Source of the DNA: Pseudorhodoplanes sp.
Lineage (GTDB): Bacteria; Pseudomonadota; Alphaproteobacteria; Rhizobiales; Xanthobacteraceae
DNA: 64,000 nucleotides
Reading direction: 5' to 3'
Assembly (NCBI GenBank): GCA_032027085.1
Contig: JAVSMS010000001.1
Coordinates: forward strand, 4,689,730 to 4,753,729
In this document: positions 41,807 through 49,434 of the stretch, one piece after another
Layout of the letters: each line of letters begins with the position of its first letter
Position numbering within the stretch: the stretch's first letter is position 1
The notes under the pieces: model-generated
Database searches by the model: none
What the model was told of the DNA's origin: nothing
Seen by the model: only the letters and a program-made list of their open reading frames with translations
Made by a program: the position numbers and the translations under genes

Positions 41807-41920
41807 ACCGTCAGACGATCAACTCGATCTATCTGACCTGATCCGTCTCCCACTGCCCGTGCGCGGATGTGAGATCTGAGCTGCTACTGATTTCGTATCG
41901 CGCACGGGCGTTTTATTTTT
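41807..41920 (+). ncRNA. Candidate small RNA or leader ending in a strong terminator hairpin
   Basis: GCCCGTGCGCG (41855-41865) pairs perfectly with 41899-41909 (11 bp), enclosing a 33-base loop, followed by a GTTTTATTTTT run. With the promoter at 41772 this gives a transcript of about 110 nt that stops just before the Myb-like repeat gene. It may be an independent sRNA or an attenuating leader. Confidence 0.45.
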
Positions 41921-41925
41921 GAGAG

Positions 41926-42258
41926 TTGCGTCCCGTGCTTACACGCTGGTCAAAGACTGAAGACAAGATACTCGCGGCGATGTATCCAGATGGCGGCGCA
42001 GCCGCCGTCGCGGCTGAGCTTAAATCCAGAAAGCTGCCACCGCGGACGATTGATGCGATCCGACGCCGCGCAAACAGCCGCCGGATTTTCAATTCGCCGG
42101 CGCCGCAAGCTTGGTCTCAAGAGGAAGACAACCTGATCTGTTCGAAGTATCCGCAGGGCGGCGTCGACGCCTGCACGCCGCGTCTGCCTAACCGCTCTAA
42201 GCTTGCGATCTACCAGCGCGCCTGCAGGCTCCAGGTTTCTCGGGAGCAGCCCGAATGA
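41926..42258 (+). CDS. Myb/SANT-like repeat protein, repeats 1-2
   Basis: About 110 residues from TTG 41926 (GTG 41935 is an alternative). Two repeats of about 48 residues follow the pattern W-S-x-x-E-D-x-x-(I/L)-x-x-x-Y-P-x-G-G-x-x-A...L-P-x-R-(T/S)-x-x-A-I-x-x-R-A, as in Myb/SANT-like tri-helical DNA-binding modules. The stop overlaps the next ORF by ATGA. That ORF and the one after it continue the same repeats, so the locus encodes six repeats over three frames. Confidence 0.65.
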   Translation: MRPVLTRWSKTEDKILAAMYPDGGAAAVAAELKSRKLPPRTIDAIRRRANSRRIFNSPAPQAWSQEEDNLICSKYPQGGVDACTPRLPNRSKLAIYQRACRLQVSREQPE

Positions 42259-42425
42259 CTGCGCAGCCCGCATCGATGATCTGCCGCCCGCCGCACAAGC
42301 CTTGGGCCGCGGCCGAAGAACAGGTGATACGACGGCTATACCCGTCGGGTGGTGTTGACGCCTGCGCTCCGCATCTACCGGGTCGGACGAAATCGGCAAT
42401 CCACGCGCGCGCGCGCAAAACATAG
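42255..42425 (+). CDS. Myb/SANT-like repeat protein, repeat 3 (56 aa)
   Basis: A short ORF coupled by ATGA to the preceding one. It carries one repeat: KPWAAAEEQVIRRLYPSGG, then LPGRTKSAIHARARK, and the stop TAG at 42423-42425. Directly after AIHARARK the repeat series continues in the -1 frame (IGVKRESQWTPREDRII), with no start codon before 42560. Either a small indel broke one long gene or ribosomes shift frame at the CGCAAAACATAG sequence. Confidence 0.6.
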   Translation: MTAQPASMICRPPHKPWAAAEEQVIRRLYPSGGVDACAPHLPGRTKSAIHARARKT

Positions 42426-42886
42426 GTGTCAAGCGTGAGTCCCAATGGACTCCCCGCGAGGATCGAATTATCCGCCGCCAATATCCTCAAGGTGGCGCCG
42501 CCGAGTGCGCGAAGCGACTGCCGGCGCGTACACGGCGCGCAATTTTCGAACGCGCGCGCGTGCTTGGCGTCAAGCGGACGCAGCGCTGGTCAGCCGGACA
42601 TCGTCGGCTGATCGAAAGACATTGCCCACAAAAAGGGGCGGCCGGCGTAGGCCGGTACGTAAATCGCGGACCGCACGCAATTCGCGCTGCGGCGTGCCGC
42701 CTTGGTGTCCGAAATGTTCGCCGCCGACCTTATACGGCGTCGGATCGCGAGTTGCTGCGGCGTCTATACACCCGTGGTGGTACCGAGGCGGTGGTGCGTC
42801 ACCGCCGATTCAAGTCGCGCTCCAAATGCGCGATCCGCCAGATCGCAAGGGTAATCGGTGCGAAATTTCGCAAGGAGATCGTGTAG
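42422..42886 (+). CDS. Myb/SANT-like repeat protein, repeats 4-6
   Basis: The open frame from 42359 to 42886 encodes three further repeats: QWTPREDRIIRRQYPQGGAA, QRWSAGHRRLIERHCPQKGA and RPYTASDRELLRRLYTRGG. The first normal start (GTG 42560) lies inside repeat 4, so full expression needs frameshifting from the previous ORF. The stop TAG overlaps the next start (TAGTG). AT/GC-diverse linkers of 5-8 residues separate repeats. Confidence 0.55.
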   Translation: MGVKRESQWTPREDRIIRRQYPQGGAAECAKRLPARTRRAIFERARVLGVKRTQRWSAGHRRLIERHCPQKGAAGVGRYVNRGPHAIRAAACRLGVRNVRRRPYTASDRELLRRLYTRGGTEAVVRHRRFKSRSKCAIRQIARVIGAKFRKEIV

Positions 42887-43803
42887 TGCGTTACCTTTAC
42901 CTAGACATCGAAACCATCCCCTCCCTCAACCCTGCTGTCCGTGCCGAGATCGACGCCAAGCACGCGGTCGACGACGACATCGGCGAGATCGTCGCCTCGC
43001 GCTCGATCAAGGATCCCGACAAAATCGCGGCTGATATCGCGGCGCGGACTGAACGCGCGAAGGCCGATCTCGCCGATAGAAAGGTCAAGGCGGCCGCGGC
43101 CGCGGAGGAGGAATACCGGCGGCTGGCGCTGAACGGCGGCACCTGTCATATCGTCTCGATCGCGTGGGCCGTCGACAACGACCCGGTCCAGTGTATCACG
43201 CTCGGCGAAGGGCCGACGGAAGTCGATTGGTCAATACCAATCGCTAAATGGAAGCGGCCGGTCCACGAGATCATCGAGGATCTCGAGGCCGAGTTGTTGA
43301 TTAAGTTCATCTGCACATGGGACCAGCCGACCACGTTCGAAGCTGCGAAGGCCCGGGACCGACTGCTGGAAAACCCGCCACCGCCAGAGGCGGCCATACC
43401 TATTCGGCGGCACCCGCCGATCGTTGTGTCTCACCATGCCGAATTTGATGTCAGGACCATCTGGCAGCGCTGCGTGCTGACTAGCGTCACTGCTATTCAG
43501 CAACTCCGCTGGTGGCCGGTCGACGCGCGGCCATGGGAGAGCAACCGCATTCAGGACACGCAGACAATGTGGGCCGGTCCACGCGGCAATATTAAGTTTG
43601 ACGCGCTCTGCAAAATCTTCGGGCTCGACGGGAAGCCCGACGATATCGACGGCAGCAAGGTTTATGACTTCTTCATGCAGGGCCGCATCGACGACATTGG
43701 CGACTACAACGTCGATGACGTTGAGCAACTGCGTTTTTGCCACCAGTTGATGACACTCTCGATACCGCAAGTGACACCGGCTCTCTCAAAGGGAGCCGCC
43801 TGA
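42886..43803 (+). CDS. DEDD-type 3'-5' exonuclease (PolB exonuclease-like)
   Basis: 305 residues from GTG 42886, with AAGGAG (42872-42877) upstream. Exonuclease motif I is YLYLDIETIPS near the start. Motif II is VVSHHAEFDVRTIWQR (about 180-195). Motif III, Y-N-V-D-D-V-E, lies near residue 280. A long insertion with a charged coiled segment (residues 28-75) separates motif I from the rest. It would trim DNA (or RNA) 3' ends using two metal ions. Neighbours are metallophosphoesterases, suggesting a nucleic-acid processing module. Its stop overlaps the next ATG (TGATG). Confidence 0.85.
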   Translation: MRYLYLDIETIPSLNPAVRAEIDAKHAVDDDIGEIVASRSIKDPDKIAADIAARTERAKADLADRKVKAAAAAEEEYRRLALNGGTCHIVSIAWAVDNDPVQCITLGEGPTEVDWSIPIAKWKRPVHEIIEDLEAELLIKFICTWDQPTTFEAAKARDRLLENPPPPEAAIPIRRHPPIVVSHHAEFDVRTIWQRCVLTSVTAIQQLRWWPVDARPWESNRIQDTQTMWAGPRGNIKFDALCKIFGLDGKPDDIDGSKVYDFFMQGRIDDIGDYNVDDVEQLRFCHQLMTLSIPQVTPALSKGAA

Positions 43804-44090
43804 TGTACGCCTACGCCTATAACCGCGTCCGCGAAACGGACGAATTGCTCGAGCGATTGAAGCGCGCGATTTACGCCGCGGCGGGCGGCGCCGAGATCAT
43901 TGCGGCTGTGGTCGTCGCAACGGATGAAATGCGCAAGGCGTGGGGCGTTAAAATCGACGAGGATCCTAAGCCGTGGTCCGAGGCGCTGACGTTGCTCGAA
44001 AATCTCTACACAGTCGACGACGTGCACATACTCGCACAGTGTGTCTGCTGGACCGAAACGCACGTGCTGGTGCCGATCCCCCAGCAGTGA
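43803..44090 (+). CDS. Small hypothetical protein
   Basis: 95 residues from ATG 43803, overlapping the exonuclease stop. An N-terminal helical segment (DELLERLKRAIYAAAGGAEI) is followed by a mixed C-terminus rich in hydrophobics. No family is recognised. Coupling to the exonuclease suggests a functional link. Confidence 0.55.
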   Translation: MYAYAYNRVRETDELLERLKRAIYAAAGGAEIIAAVVVATDEMRKAWGVKIDEDPKPWSEALTLLENLYTVDDVHILAQCVCWTETHVLVPIPQQ

Positions 44091-44097
44091 AGTTGTG

Positions 44098-44205
44098 ATG
44101 TGGTCGCCGCGGCATGTCGCCATCCCGCGGAACCCGGGTCTGGTCGATCAGGTAGCGGACTTTGGCTGGCTGCCATCGGCAAAAACGGAAAGCATGGAGG
44201 GTTGA
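44098..44205 (+). CDS. Very small ORF (35 aa) in the operon
   Basis: ATG 44098 to TGA 44205, filling the gap between two coupled genes and ending right before the next ATG. No family; support is positional only. Confidence 0.35.
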   Translation: MWSPRHVAIPRNPGLVDQVADFGWLPSAKTESMEG

Positions 44206-44673
44206 ATGGATTCTGATCTTACACGACGGGTCGCAGCTATAAGGTGCGCGATTCCGACAGATATGAACGTCGACATCCAGCATCATCCTGCATACGCGAG
44301 CCTCGTTGACGAGATCGTGGCAGTCACGGCGGAGGCCAGAAAGGCGCTCGGAGATCGTTTCGAGTATATCGGAGACCACATCTTCATCGACGGATTCAAG
44401 GTTTGCGGTAACGAAATGCAAGTCATTAATCTGATCCCGCTGATGGCAGGTCTAACGAAAGCGCTGAAGCGCAGTCCTGATGCCGAGCGCTCCGCAATTG
44501 CAGGCTACGAGAGGCCCTGGCGGATCCTGGACGGCGCAGTCGTCGACCGCAACGGACGCGGTGTCATCGCGTTTGACGCCACCGATGACGTCGAATCCGA
44601 ACTATGGCTCGGCATTGTTGCGGCAGTGAACGGACAGCAATGTGAACCGGACCTTCCCGCCGCCTGTCCGTGA
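44206..44673 (+). CDS. Hypothetical protein
   Basis: 155 residues, with TGGAGGGTTGA before the ATG. It appears to be a mixed alpha/beta fold with an Asp/Glu-rich C-terminal third (GVIAFDATDDVESELWLGIV). No family is recognised. It is the same strand and tightly spaced with the exonuclease and metallophosphoesterase genes. Confidence 0.6.
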   Translation: MDSDLTRRVAAIRCAIPTDMNVDIQHHPAYASLVDEIVAVTAEARKALGDRFEYIGDHIFIDGFKVCGNEMQVINLIPLMAGLTKALKRSPDAERSAIAGYERPWRILDGAVVDRNGRGVIAFDATDDVESELWLGIVAAVNGQQCEPDLPAACP

Positions 44674-44694
44674 ATCGTGCAAAGAGTCCGCGTA

Positions 44695-45687
44695 GTGAAG
44701 CTCCTCGTTTTCAGCGACCTGCACCTCGAGCACCAGCCACGCTGGTCGCTGCCGGAATCGTTCCCCGATTACGACGTCTGCGTTGCGGCCGGCGACATCG
44801 ACGGCTCGCCGACACAAAGCATCCGCCGCCTGGCGGCGCACCCTGCACTGAGCGCGAAGCCGATAATCTTCGCGCCGGGCAACCACGAATTTTACGGCAG
44901 CGTCTACGAGGACGCGATCGAAAAAGGATTGCAGGCCGCGGCTGAGACTGGCGTCCACTATCTCAATGCGAGCGCTGTCGTGATCGACGGCGTCCGATTT
45001 GTCGGAGCGACCTTGTGGTCGAGTTTTTCTCTGCACGGCAACCGCGAAGTTGCAATGATCGTCGCCGACGGCCGGGAGGGCATGGAAGATTTCAAAGGCA
45101 CCATCAAGCGACGTGCGATCACGCCAGGTGTAAAGGGCAAATATAGGTTTCAGGCACAACATGCTGCCTGGCACCATACGCGCCATCGGACCGCGATCCA
45201 GCAAGAGCTTGCGAAGCCGTTCGACGGCGCGACGGTCGTCGTGACGCATCACGCGCCGTCGCCGAAGTCGTTATCAGAGCGCTACTCGCAGCACCGCGCA
45301 CTGGATCCCGCCTACGCGAGCGACCTTGAGGAGTTGATGCAGGGCCCGGGCGCGCCGGAGCTATGGCTGCACGGTCACATCCACGCCAGCCAGGACTACG
45401 TGGTCGGTGGCACCCGTGTGCTCTCGAATCCGAAGGGCTACGGGCCCTCGCTGCCGCGCATGCCAACGATCGAGAATCCGGATTTTAATCCGGCGCTCGT
45501 GATCGAGGTGCAACCGCGGCCGAAGCCAAAGCTAGATGCTTTGGGCTACGATACGTCGGGCCCTTATAAGACGAAACTGCAGATGGCGGATGCGCAGTCC
45601 GGCGTCACCAAAGATGCCGTGCAGGAGTCGGATGCGGATCCGGCGGTTGAAGGCACTGATGACGAGCATCCGAAGATGACGCCATGA
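44695..45687 (+). CDS. Metallophosphoesterase (calcineurin-like), intact
   Basis: 330 residues from GTG 44695; GTG 44677 is possible. All metal motifs are present: LVFSDLHLEH, VAAGDIDG, FAPGNHEFYG, VVVTHHAPS and LWLHGHIHAS. The C-terminal 60 residues are acidic and disordered. It is a phosphodiesterase or nuclease-like hydrolase; the substrate is unknown. Its end overlaps the next gene, a second and broken metallophosphoesterase, by ATGA. Together with the exonuclease at 42886 it suggests a DNA-processing operon. Confidence 0.85.
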   Translation: MKLLVFSDLHLEHQPRWSLPESFPDYDVCVAAGDIDGSPTQSIRRLAAHPALSAKPIIFAPGNHEFYGSVYEDAIEKGLQAAAETGVHYLNASAVVIDGVRFVGATLWSSFSLHGNREVAMIVADGREGMEDFKGTIKRRAITPGVKGKYRFQAQHAAWHHTRHRTAIQQELAKPFDGATVVVTHHAPSPKSLSERYSQHRALDPAYASDLEELMQGPGAPELWLHGHIHASQDYVVGGTRVLSNPKGYGPSLPRMPTIENPDFNPALVIEVQPRPKPKLDALGYDTSGPYKTKLQMADAQSGVTKDAVQESDADPAVEGTDDEHPKMTP

Positions 45688-46424
45688 AAATCCTTATCGC
45701 GTCCGATCTTCATATGGAGAAGCGCCGCCTGCTGCCGACTGAAGGTGTCTATCCTGATTTCGATGCGCTTGTGTGCGCCGGCGATATCTTCGATGGTGAC
45801 GTGCGCAAATCCTGGGAATTATTGCTAGGGATTGTCGGTGACCGCGACTGCGTTTCTGTCGCCGGCAATCACGAGTTTTGAGGGCATGCGGTCGAGGACG
45901 TGATCGAAAATGGGCGCGCGATCGCACGGGAATACACGAATTTTCACTTCCTTGAGAACGATTGCGTAATGATCGACGGGGTACATTCGCCGGCGCCACG
46001 TTGTGGGAATCGATGCCTATCGCGCGCGATGGCGATCAGCCGGACCTGTCAAAAATCCTGACAGGTGAGCAGGCGCATCCCGCCCCGCATTCGGCCGGGG
46101 CAAGGCATTGATATGCGCGGGCCCGATTTCGATCGCCCGGCGAAATGGCGCGACATCCACCGTTTGCACGAGACCTCGGTGGAATATCTGCGCGGGTGCC
46201 AGGCGGATGTGATCGTGACGCACTTCCCGCCCTCGCCCGCTGTTTTTGCGAAGGTGAAGGCGTCTCTGTGGATCTGTGGACTACGAGCATGGGCATGCGG
46301 ATCTGTCGATCGGCAACCGTCGGCTGGTGCGGAAGCGCTGGGATATCCCAGCCAGGAGACGTGGGGATTTATCGACAATTTCATTGTCGAGTTACCCACC
46401 CCGAACTTGAGGTTAAAACCATGA
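45684..46424 (+). pseudogene. Second metallophosphoesterase, broken by TGA and frameshifts
   Basis: It starts with ATGA overlap: LIASDLHMEKRRLL, ALVCAGDIFDG, then VSVAGNHEF and TGA (45879-45881), where relatives have Trp (NHEYW). The reading then continues GHAVEDVIENGRAIAREY, shifts frame near 45985 (FAGATLWESMPIARDGDQPD), stops at 46112 and resumes with VIVTHFPPSPAVFAKVKASL and WICG. It shifts again inside the final GHEHGHA motif. Closest relative in the window: the broken copy at 28043-28618. Confidence 0.82.
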
Positions 46425-46759
46425 GCGTTCGTGGAAATCCAGCCAAGAAGACCGCGTGGTCGTCACCGGAAGGTCTCGCGGACATGCGGCGACAGATCGC
46501 GGATCTGCGTTCGATGCCGTCCGAGATCAATGTCGAGGTTGCGATCGATTTCATGGAAGAGGCGCTGTCCGCCGGTTATCACGCTGTGGACTACTTTCCG
46601 TCCATCTTCCGGGATCCCGGACTGCCGCCATGGGCGACGAACGCGCCGGCTGAAGTGGTGCCGGAGCCCGCTAACGCGGCACCCGCCGGGCTGGTACCAA
46701 CGAGACCAAGACCGATCGGATTCGGACATATAGTTCGGCGTCAGCCGGCCCGTACCTGA
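46421..46759 (+). CDS. Hypothetical protein, last gene before the tRNA
   Basis: 112 residues from ATG 46421, which overlaps the end of the broken metallophosphoesterase frame (ATGA); GAGG lies ten bases upstream. A helical N-terminal half (GLADMRRQIADLRSMPSEIN) is followed by Pro-rich sequence and a C-terminal PTRPRPIGFGHIVRRQP tail. The tail shares P-R-P-x-G-F-G with the protein at 40235. Family unknown. Confidence 0.55.
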   Translation: MSVRGNPAKKTAWSSPEGLADMRRQIADLRSMPSEINVEVAIDFMEEALSAGYHAVDYFPSIFRDPGLPPWATNAPAEVVPEPANAAPAGLVPTRPRPIGFGHIVRRQPART

Positions 46760-46799
46760 CCCTATGGCCGGGCGGCCCGGGCCAGACTTTTCCGACAAA

Positions 46800-46858
46800 A
46801 ACCGCCCGCGAACCGCCCGCGAATGGCAAATTCACGATCACCAAAAATCGGTGATTTT
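46800..46858. other. Direct repeat and hairpin between the island and the tRNA gene
   Basis: AACCGCCCGCG is tandemly repeated (46800-46821). ATCACC (46837-46842) is inverted at 46850-46855 and followed by TTTT, a weak terminator. Given the position next to the tRNA 3' end, these could also be recombinase arm sites. Confidence 0.45.
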
Positions 46859-46889
46859 CAGGTCAAATTCGTTAGGTTTTTCAGATATT

Positions 46890-46965
46890 TGGTGGGCGCA
46901 CTAGGGCTCGAACCTAGGACCTACTGATTAAGAGTCAGCTGCTCTACCAACTGAGCTATGCGCCC
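46890..46965 (-). tRNA. tRNA-Lys (CTT)
   Basis: A complete cloverleaf on the reverse strand: acceptor GGGCGCA/TGCGCCC, D-arm GCTC...GAGC, anticodon loop CTCTTAA (anticodon CTT) and T-arm CTAGG TTCGAGC CCTAG. The discriminator A and CCA are encoded at 46893-46890. The 3' end faces the accessory region, the usual geometry for an element integrated at a tRNA 3' end. Confidence 0.96.
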
Positions 46966-47056
46966 GGTCCGCCACCGGGGACCGGCGGGGCGCGGGTCGT
47001 TTAGCAAAGCGGGCGCAGGCTGTCCAGCGAACCAAAGGGGCTTTTCTCAAGGACCC

Positions 47057-47266
47057 TTATTTGGAGCCGCGATTGAACGTCGCTTCCCGACTTTCCGGGT
47101 CGGGCTTGTGGTAGAGGCGATCTGTGGCCTCGTCGCGCATTCGGTCGGCCGCCGGGCTCCGCCGCTTGCGCCAGACCAGCACGCCATAGGCCAGCGCCGC
47201 CGCCAGAATGGCGACAAGCGCCACATCGATCAGCAGCCACATCCAGCCGCCTGCTTCTCCGCTCAT
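47057..47266 (-). CDS. Small single-pass membrane protein
   Basis: 69 residues from ATG 47266, with GAGGAGCAAGAT upstream. One transmembrane helix (WMWLLIDVALVAILAAALAY) is followed by a basic cytoplasmic tail. No family is assigned. It lies between the tRNA and the LTXXQ gene on the same strand. Confidence 0.7.
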   Translation of the reverse strand: MSGEAGGWMWLLIDVALVAILAAALAYGVLVWRKRRSPAADRMRDEATDRLYHKPDPESREATFNRGSK

Positions 47267-47335
47267 ATCTTGCTCCTCGGTCTTGCGACCAAGGTCAACG
47301 TATCTACCGCACCCGATGATCCCGCCTTCTGCGCA

Positions 47336-47364
47336 TGAAAAAGCCGCCGGGCGAACCCGGCGGC
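47336..47364 (-). terminator. Intrinsic terminator of the LTXXQ gene
   Basis: GCCGCCGGG (47343-47351) pairs with CCCGGCGGC (47356-47364) around a 4-base loop. On the reverse strand it is followed by five T. It lies 66 bases past the stop of the gene at 47430. Confidence 0.88.
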
Positions 47365-47429
47365 TTCCAGCGTGAGGACGGTCGCGGGGGATTGGGGGGC
47401 ATCTCCGACCGCCGCTCTGCTGCAAAATG

Positions 47430-47948
47430 TCAGAGCCTGTGGTGGCCTCCGCGCGGGCCATGTTCGCCACGCCAATGGCCGCCGCGCATCGCTTGCCGAG
47501 TCAGCACCATCAGACGGCGCTTCTGGGCGTCATCCAGGCTCTTGTAGAGTGGCTCGCTGGCATCTGCGAGGTTCTTCAGATCGGCGGCGCTTTCGGCCAT
47601 CCGGTCGGCGCGCTGGCGCAGACGCTGGATCGGATCGCGCTGGTCGCCGTCACGCCGCGCTTCGCGACGTGCATTCATCCGGTCGAACCGGGCCTTGGCG
47701 AGATCGCGGATGGCGGTCTCGACCGCGGGCCAGTTCTTTTCCTGTTCCGGTGTCAACTTGAGCCCGGCTTTCAGCGCAGCAACGCGCGCATCGGTGAAGG
47801 CCTGCATGTCCTCGGCTGACAGCCGCGTGCGCGTGGCTTGCTCGCGCGCCCCCGTCGTTTCCGGCGCGGCCGTACCCTGTTGCGCATAAACTAGTGAAGA
47901 ACCCGCGATCACGATCGCCGTCGCGCCGGCCAGCAAGGGTTTCAACAT
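47430..47948 (-). CDS. LTXXQ-motif (Spy/CpxP-like) periplasmic protein
   Basis: 172 residues from ATG 47948, with GGAGG upstream. It has a signal peptide ending near YAQQ, LKLTPEQEKNWPAVETAI (the LTxxQ motif) near residue 65, a long charged helix (residues 90-115) and a His/Gly-rich C-terminus (RGGHWRGEHGPRGGHHRL) that could bind metal. Spy/CpxP proteins act as periplasmic chaperones or stress sensors. A paralogue lies at 51508, on the other side of the TRAP transporter. Confidence 0.85.
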   Translation of the reverse strand: MLKPLLAGATAIVIAGSSLVYAQQGTAAPETTGAREQATRTRLSAEDMQAFTDARVAALKAGLKLTPEQEKNWPAVETAIRDLAKARFDRMNARREARRDGDQRDPIQRLRQRADRMAESAADLKNLADASEPLYKSLDDAQKRRLMVLTRQAMRGGHWRGEHGPRGGHHRL

Positions 47949-48201
47949 GAAGACCTCCAAAGGAAACTGCTTATGGAGGCAGCTAAGAACTCCCAGTATT
48001 CAATCGCAACTTAAATATTGGACAGGTTACAGCCAAGTAATGTTCCAATATTAAATCCGTCAAATGAGCGGCTTTTTGCCACCCTGCAGCCACGCTTTAC
48101 AGGATGCACGGGCGGCTGGATCGGCTAAACTTGCCGCGGAACCAACGGCCCGGAAGACGGCCGATGTGGTGACGCTGTAAAAAGTCCTTAGGGAGAACGA
48201 C

Positions 48202-49248
48202 ATGGTAGTTGTGAAACGAGGTCATCTTCTGGCCGCCTCCGCGATCGTACTTACGGCCGTATTTGCCGTATCCGCATGGCAGCCTGCACAATCTCAGGAT
48301 CGCAAATCGATCCGATGGGCGACGTCAAGTGTCGACTCCTACGGTTACAAGGTGGCGGCGGCGATGACCAAGATCGCCGAGGAGGCACTCGGCGGCGAAT
48401 ATACGATCACCGTCAACCCCTATCCGGCGACGACCGCAGCGATGAAGGCAGCAATGGATGGCAATGCCGAGATCGGTTACACCGCCGACGTCGGCATGAC
48501 ACAGGTCTATGGAGGAGAAGGCGGCTTCAAGAACTACACGCCCGCCAAGGGCAAGCTGGTTCATACCTGGTACGCCTATCCCATGGAATCCTTCATGGCG
48601 GTGCCGGCCGACAAGGCCTCGCAATTCAAATGCCTGAAGGATCTGAGCGGAAAGCCAACCTTCTTCACGCCCGCCGGCTTCATGAACTGGCTGAATTTCC
48701 AGCGCATGTACAAGGCGCTCGGCTACGACTTCAAGCATGTGCAGATTGACCCGAAGACCCAGGCCGACGCGCTGAAGGCCGGCACAATCGCAGGCTCCGT
48801 CGCCTATACGACAGCCGGCCGCTCGCTGGCGCCGTACTGGAAGGAAACCGACGTCCGCATGGACGTGAAGGTCGTCAATCCCTGCCCGGATGAGGTCACC
48901 AAACTGAAATCGGCCGGTCTTGCGATCAGCGATGTCAGCCCGAGCGTCTTCAGCAAGGATGTCGGCGTCAAGGAAATCCAGGGCGTGCCGATCCTGTTCG
49001 CCTACAACATGCGGCCCGACATGCCTGAGGACGTTGTCTACAAGCTGCTCAACGCCTTCTATAAAAACCGCGACGCGCTCGCAAAAGCCGATGCCGGCTT
49101 TGCGCCGATGGCGAAGGATTTCGTCGGCATGCAAGTCAACGGCATCAAGGCCAATCCGGAAATCCCGGTCCATCCCGGACTTGCCAAGTTCCTGAAGGAA
49201 CACAAGGCCTGGGATGACAAGTGGAAAATTGCCAGCACAAAAAGCTGA
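48202..49248 (+). CDS. TAXI-type TRAP transporter solute-binding protein
   Basis: 348 residues with a signal peptide (HLLAASAIVLTAVFAVSAWQ, cleavage near QSQ). The mature protein follows the TAXI pattern: IRWATSSVDSYGYKVAAAMT, GNAEIGYTADVGMTQVYGG and GTIAGSVAYTTAGRSLAPYW. It delivers an organic acid to the fused permease encoded 186 bases downstream. GGGAG precedes the ATG. Confidence 0.92.
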   Translation: MVVVKRGHLLAASAIVLTAVFAVSAWQPAQSQDRKSIRWATSSVDSYGYKVAAAMTKIAEEALGGEYTITVNPYPATTAAMKAAMDGNAEIGYTADVGMTQVYGGEGGFKNYTPAKGKLVHTWYAYPMESFMAVPADKASQFKCLKDLSGKPTFFTPAGFMNWLNFQRMYKALGYDFKHVQIDPKTQADALKAGTIAGSVAYTTAGRSLAPYWKETDVRMDVKVVNPCPDEVTKLKSAGLAISDVSPSVFSKDVGVKEIQGVPILFAYNMRPDMPEDVVYKLLNAFYKNRDALAKADAGFAPMAKDFVGMQVNGIKANPEIPVHPGLAKFLKEHKAWDDKWKIASTKS

Positions 49249-49434
49249 CGCACCACTCATATGACATGTTGGGGCGGACGCTTGCAGCAAAAGCAGGCGT
49301 TTCGCCCCACATGCCTGCTGGCTACACGGCTCGCAAGAGCCTTGGCCACTCAGTCGTCGTGCCGGCGCGAGACTGGCGGACAACAAAAATGAATAATCAA
49401 TAATGTCAGCTGAGAGGACTTCGGGGGAAGGCCA

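Noticed and set aside
28043-46424. TGA recoded as tryptophan across the island
   Set aside because: Many island genes use TGA as a normal, overlapping stop. The second copy also has frameshifts. Gene decay explains both cases.
42886-46424. SbcCD-type nuclease pair
   Set aside because: The metallophosphoesterase lacks an SbcC-like ATPase partner and is shorter than SbcD. The neighbouring exonuclease is of a different family.
1-46890. Interpretation as an intact prophage
   Set aside because: No capsid, portal, terminase, tail or lysis genes are seen. Replicase, repeats and integrase scrap fit plasmid-derived or integrative element DNA better.
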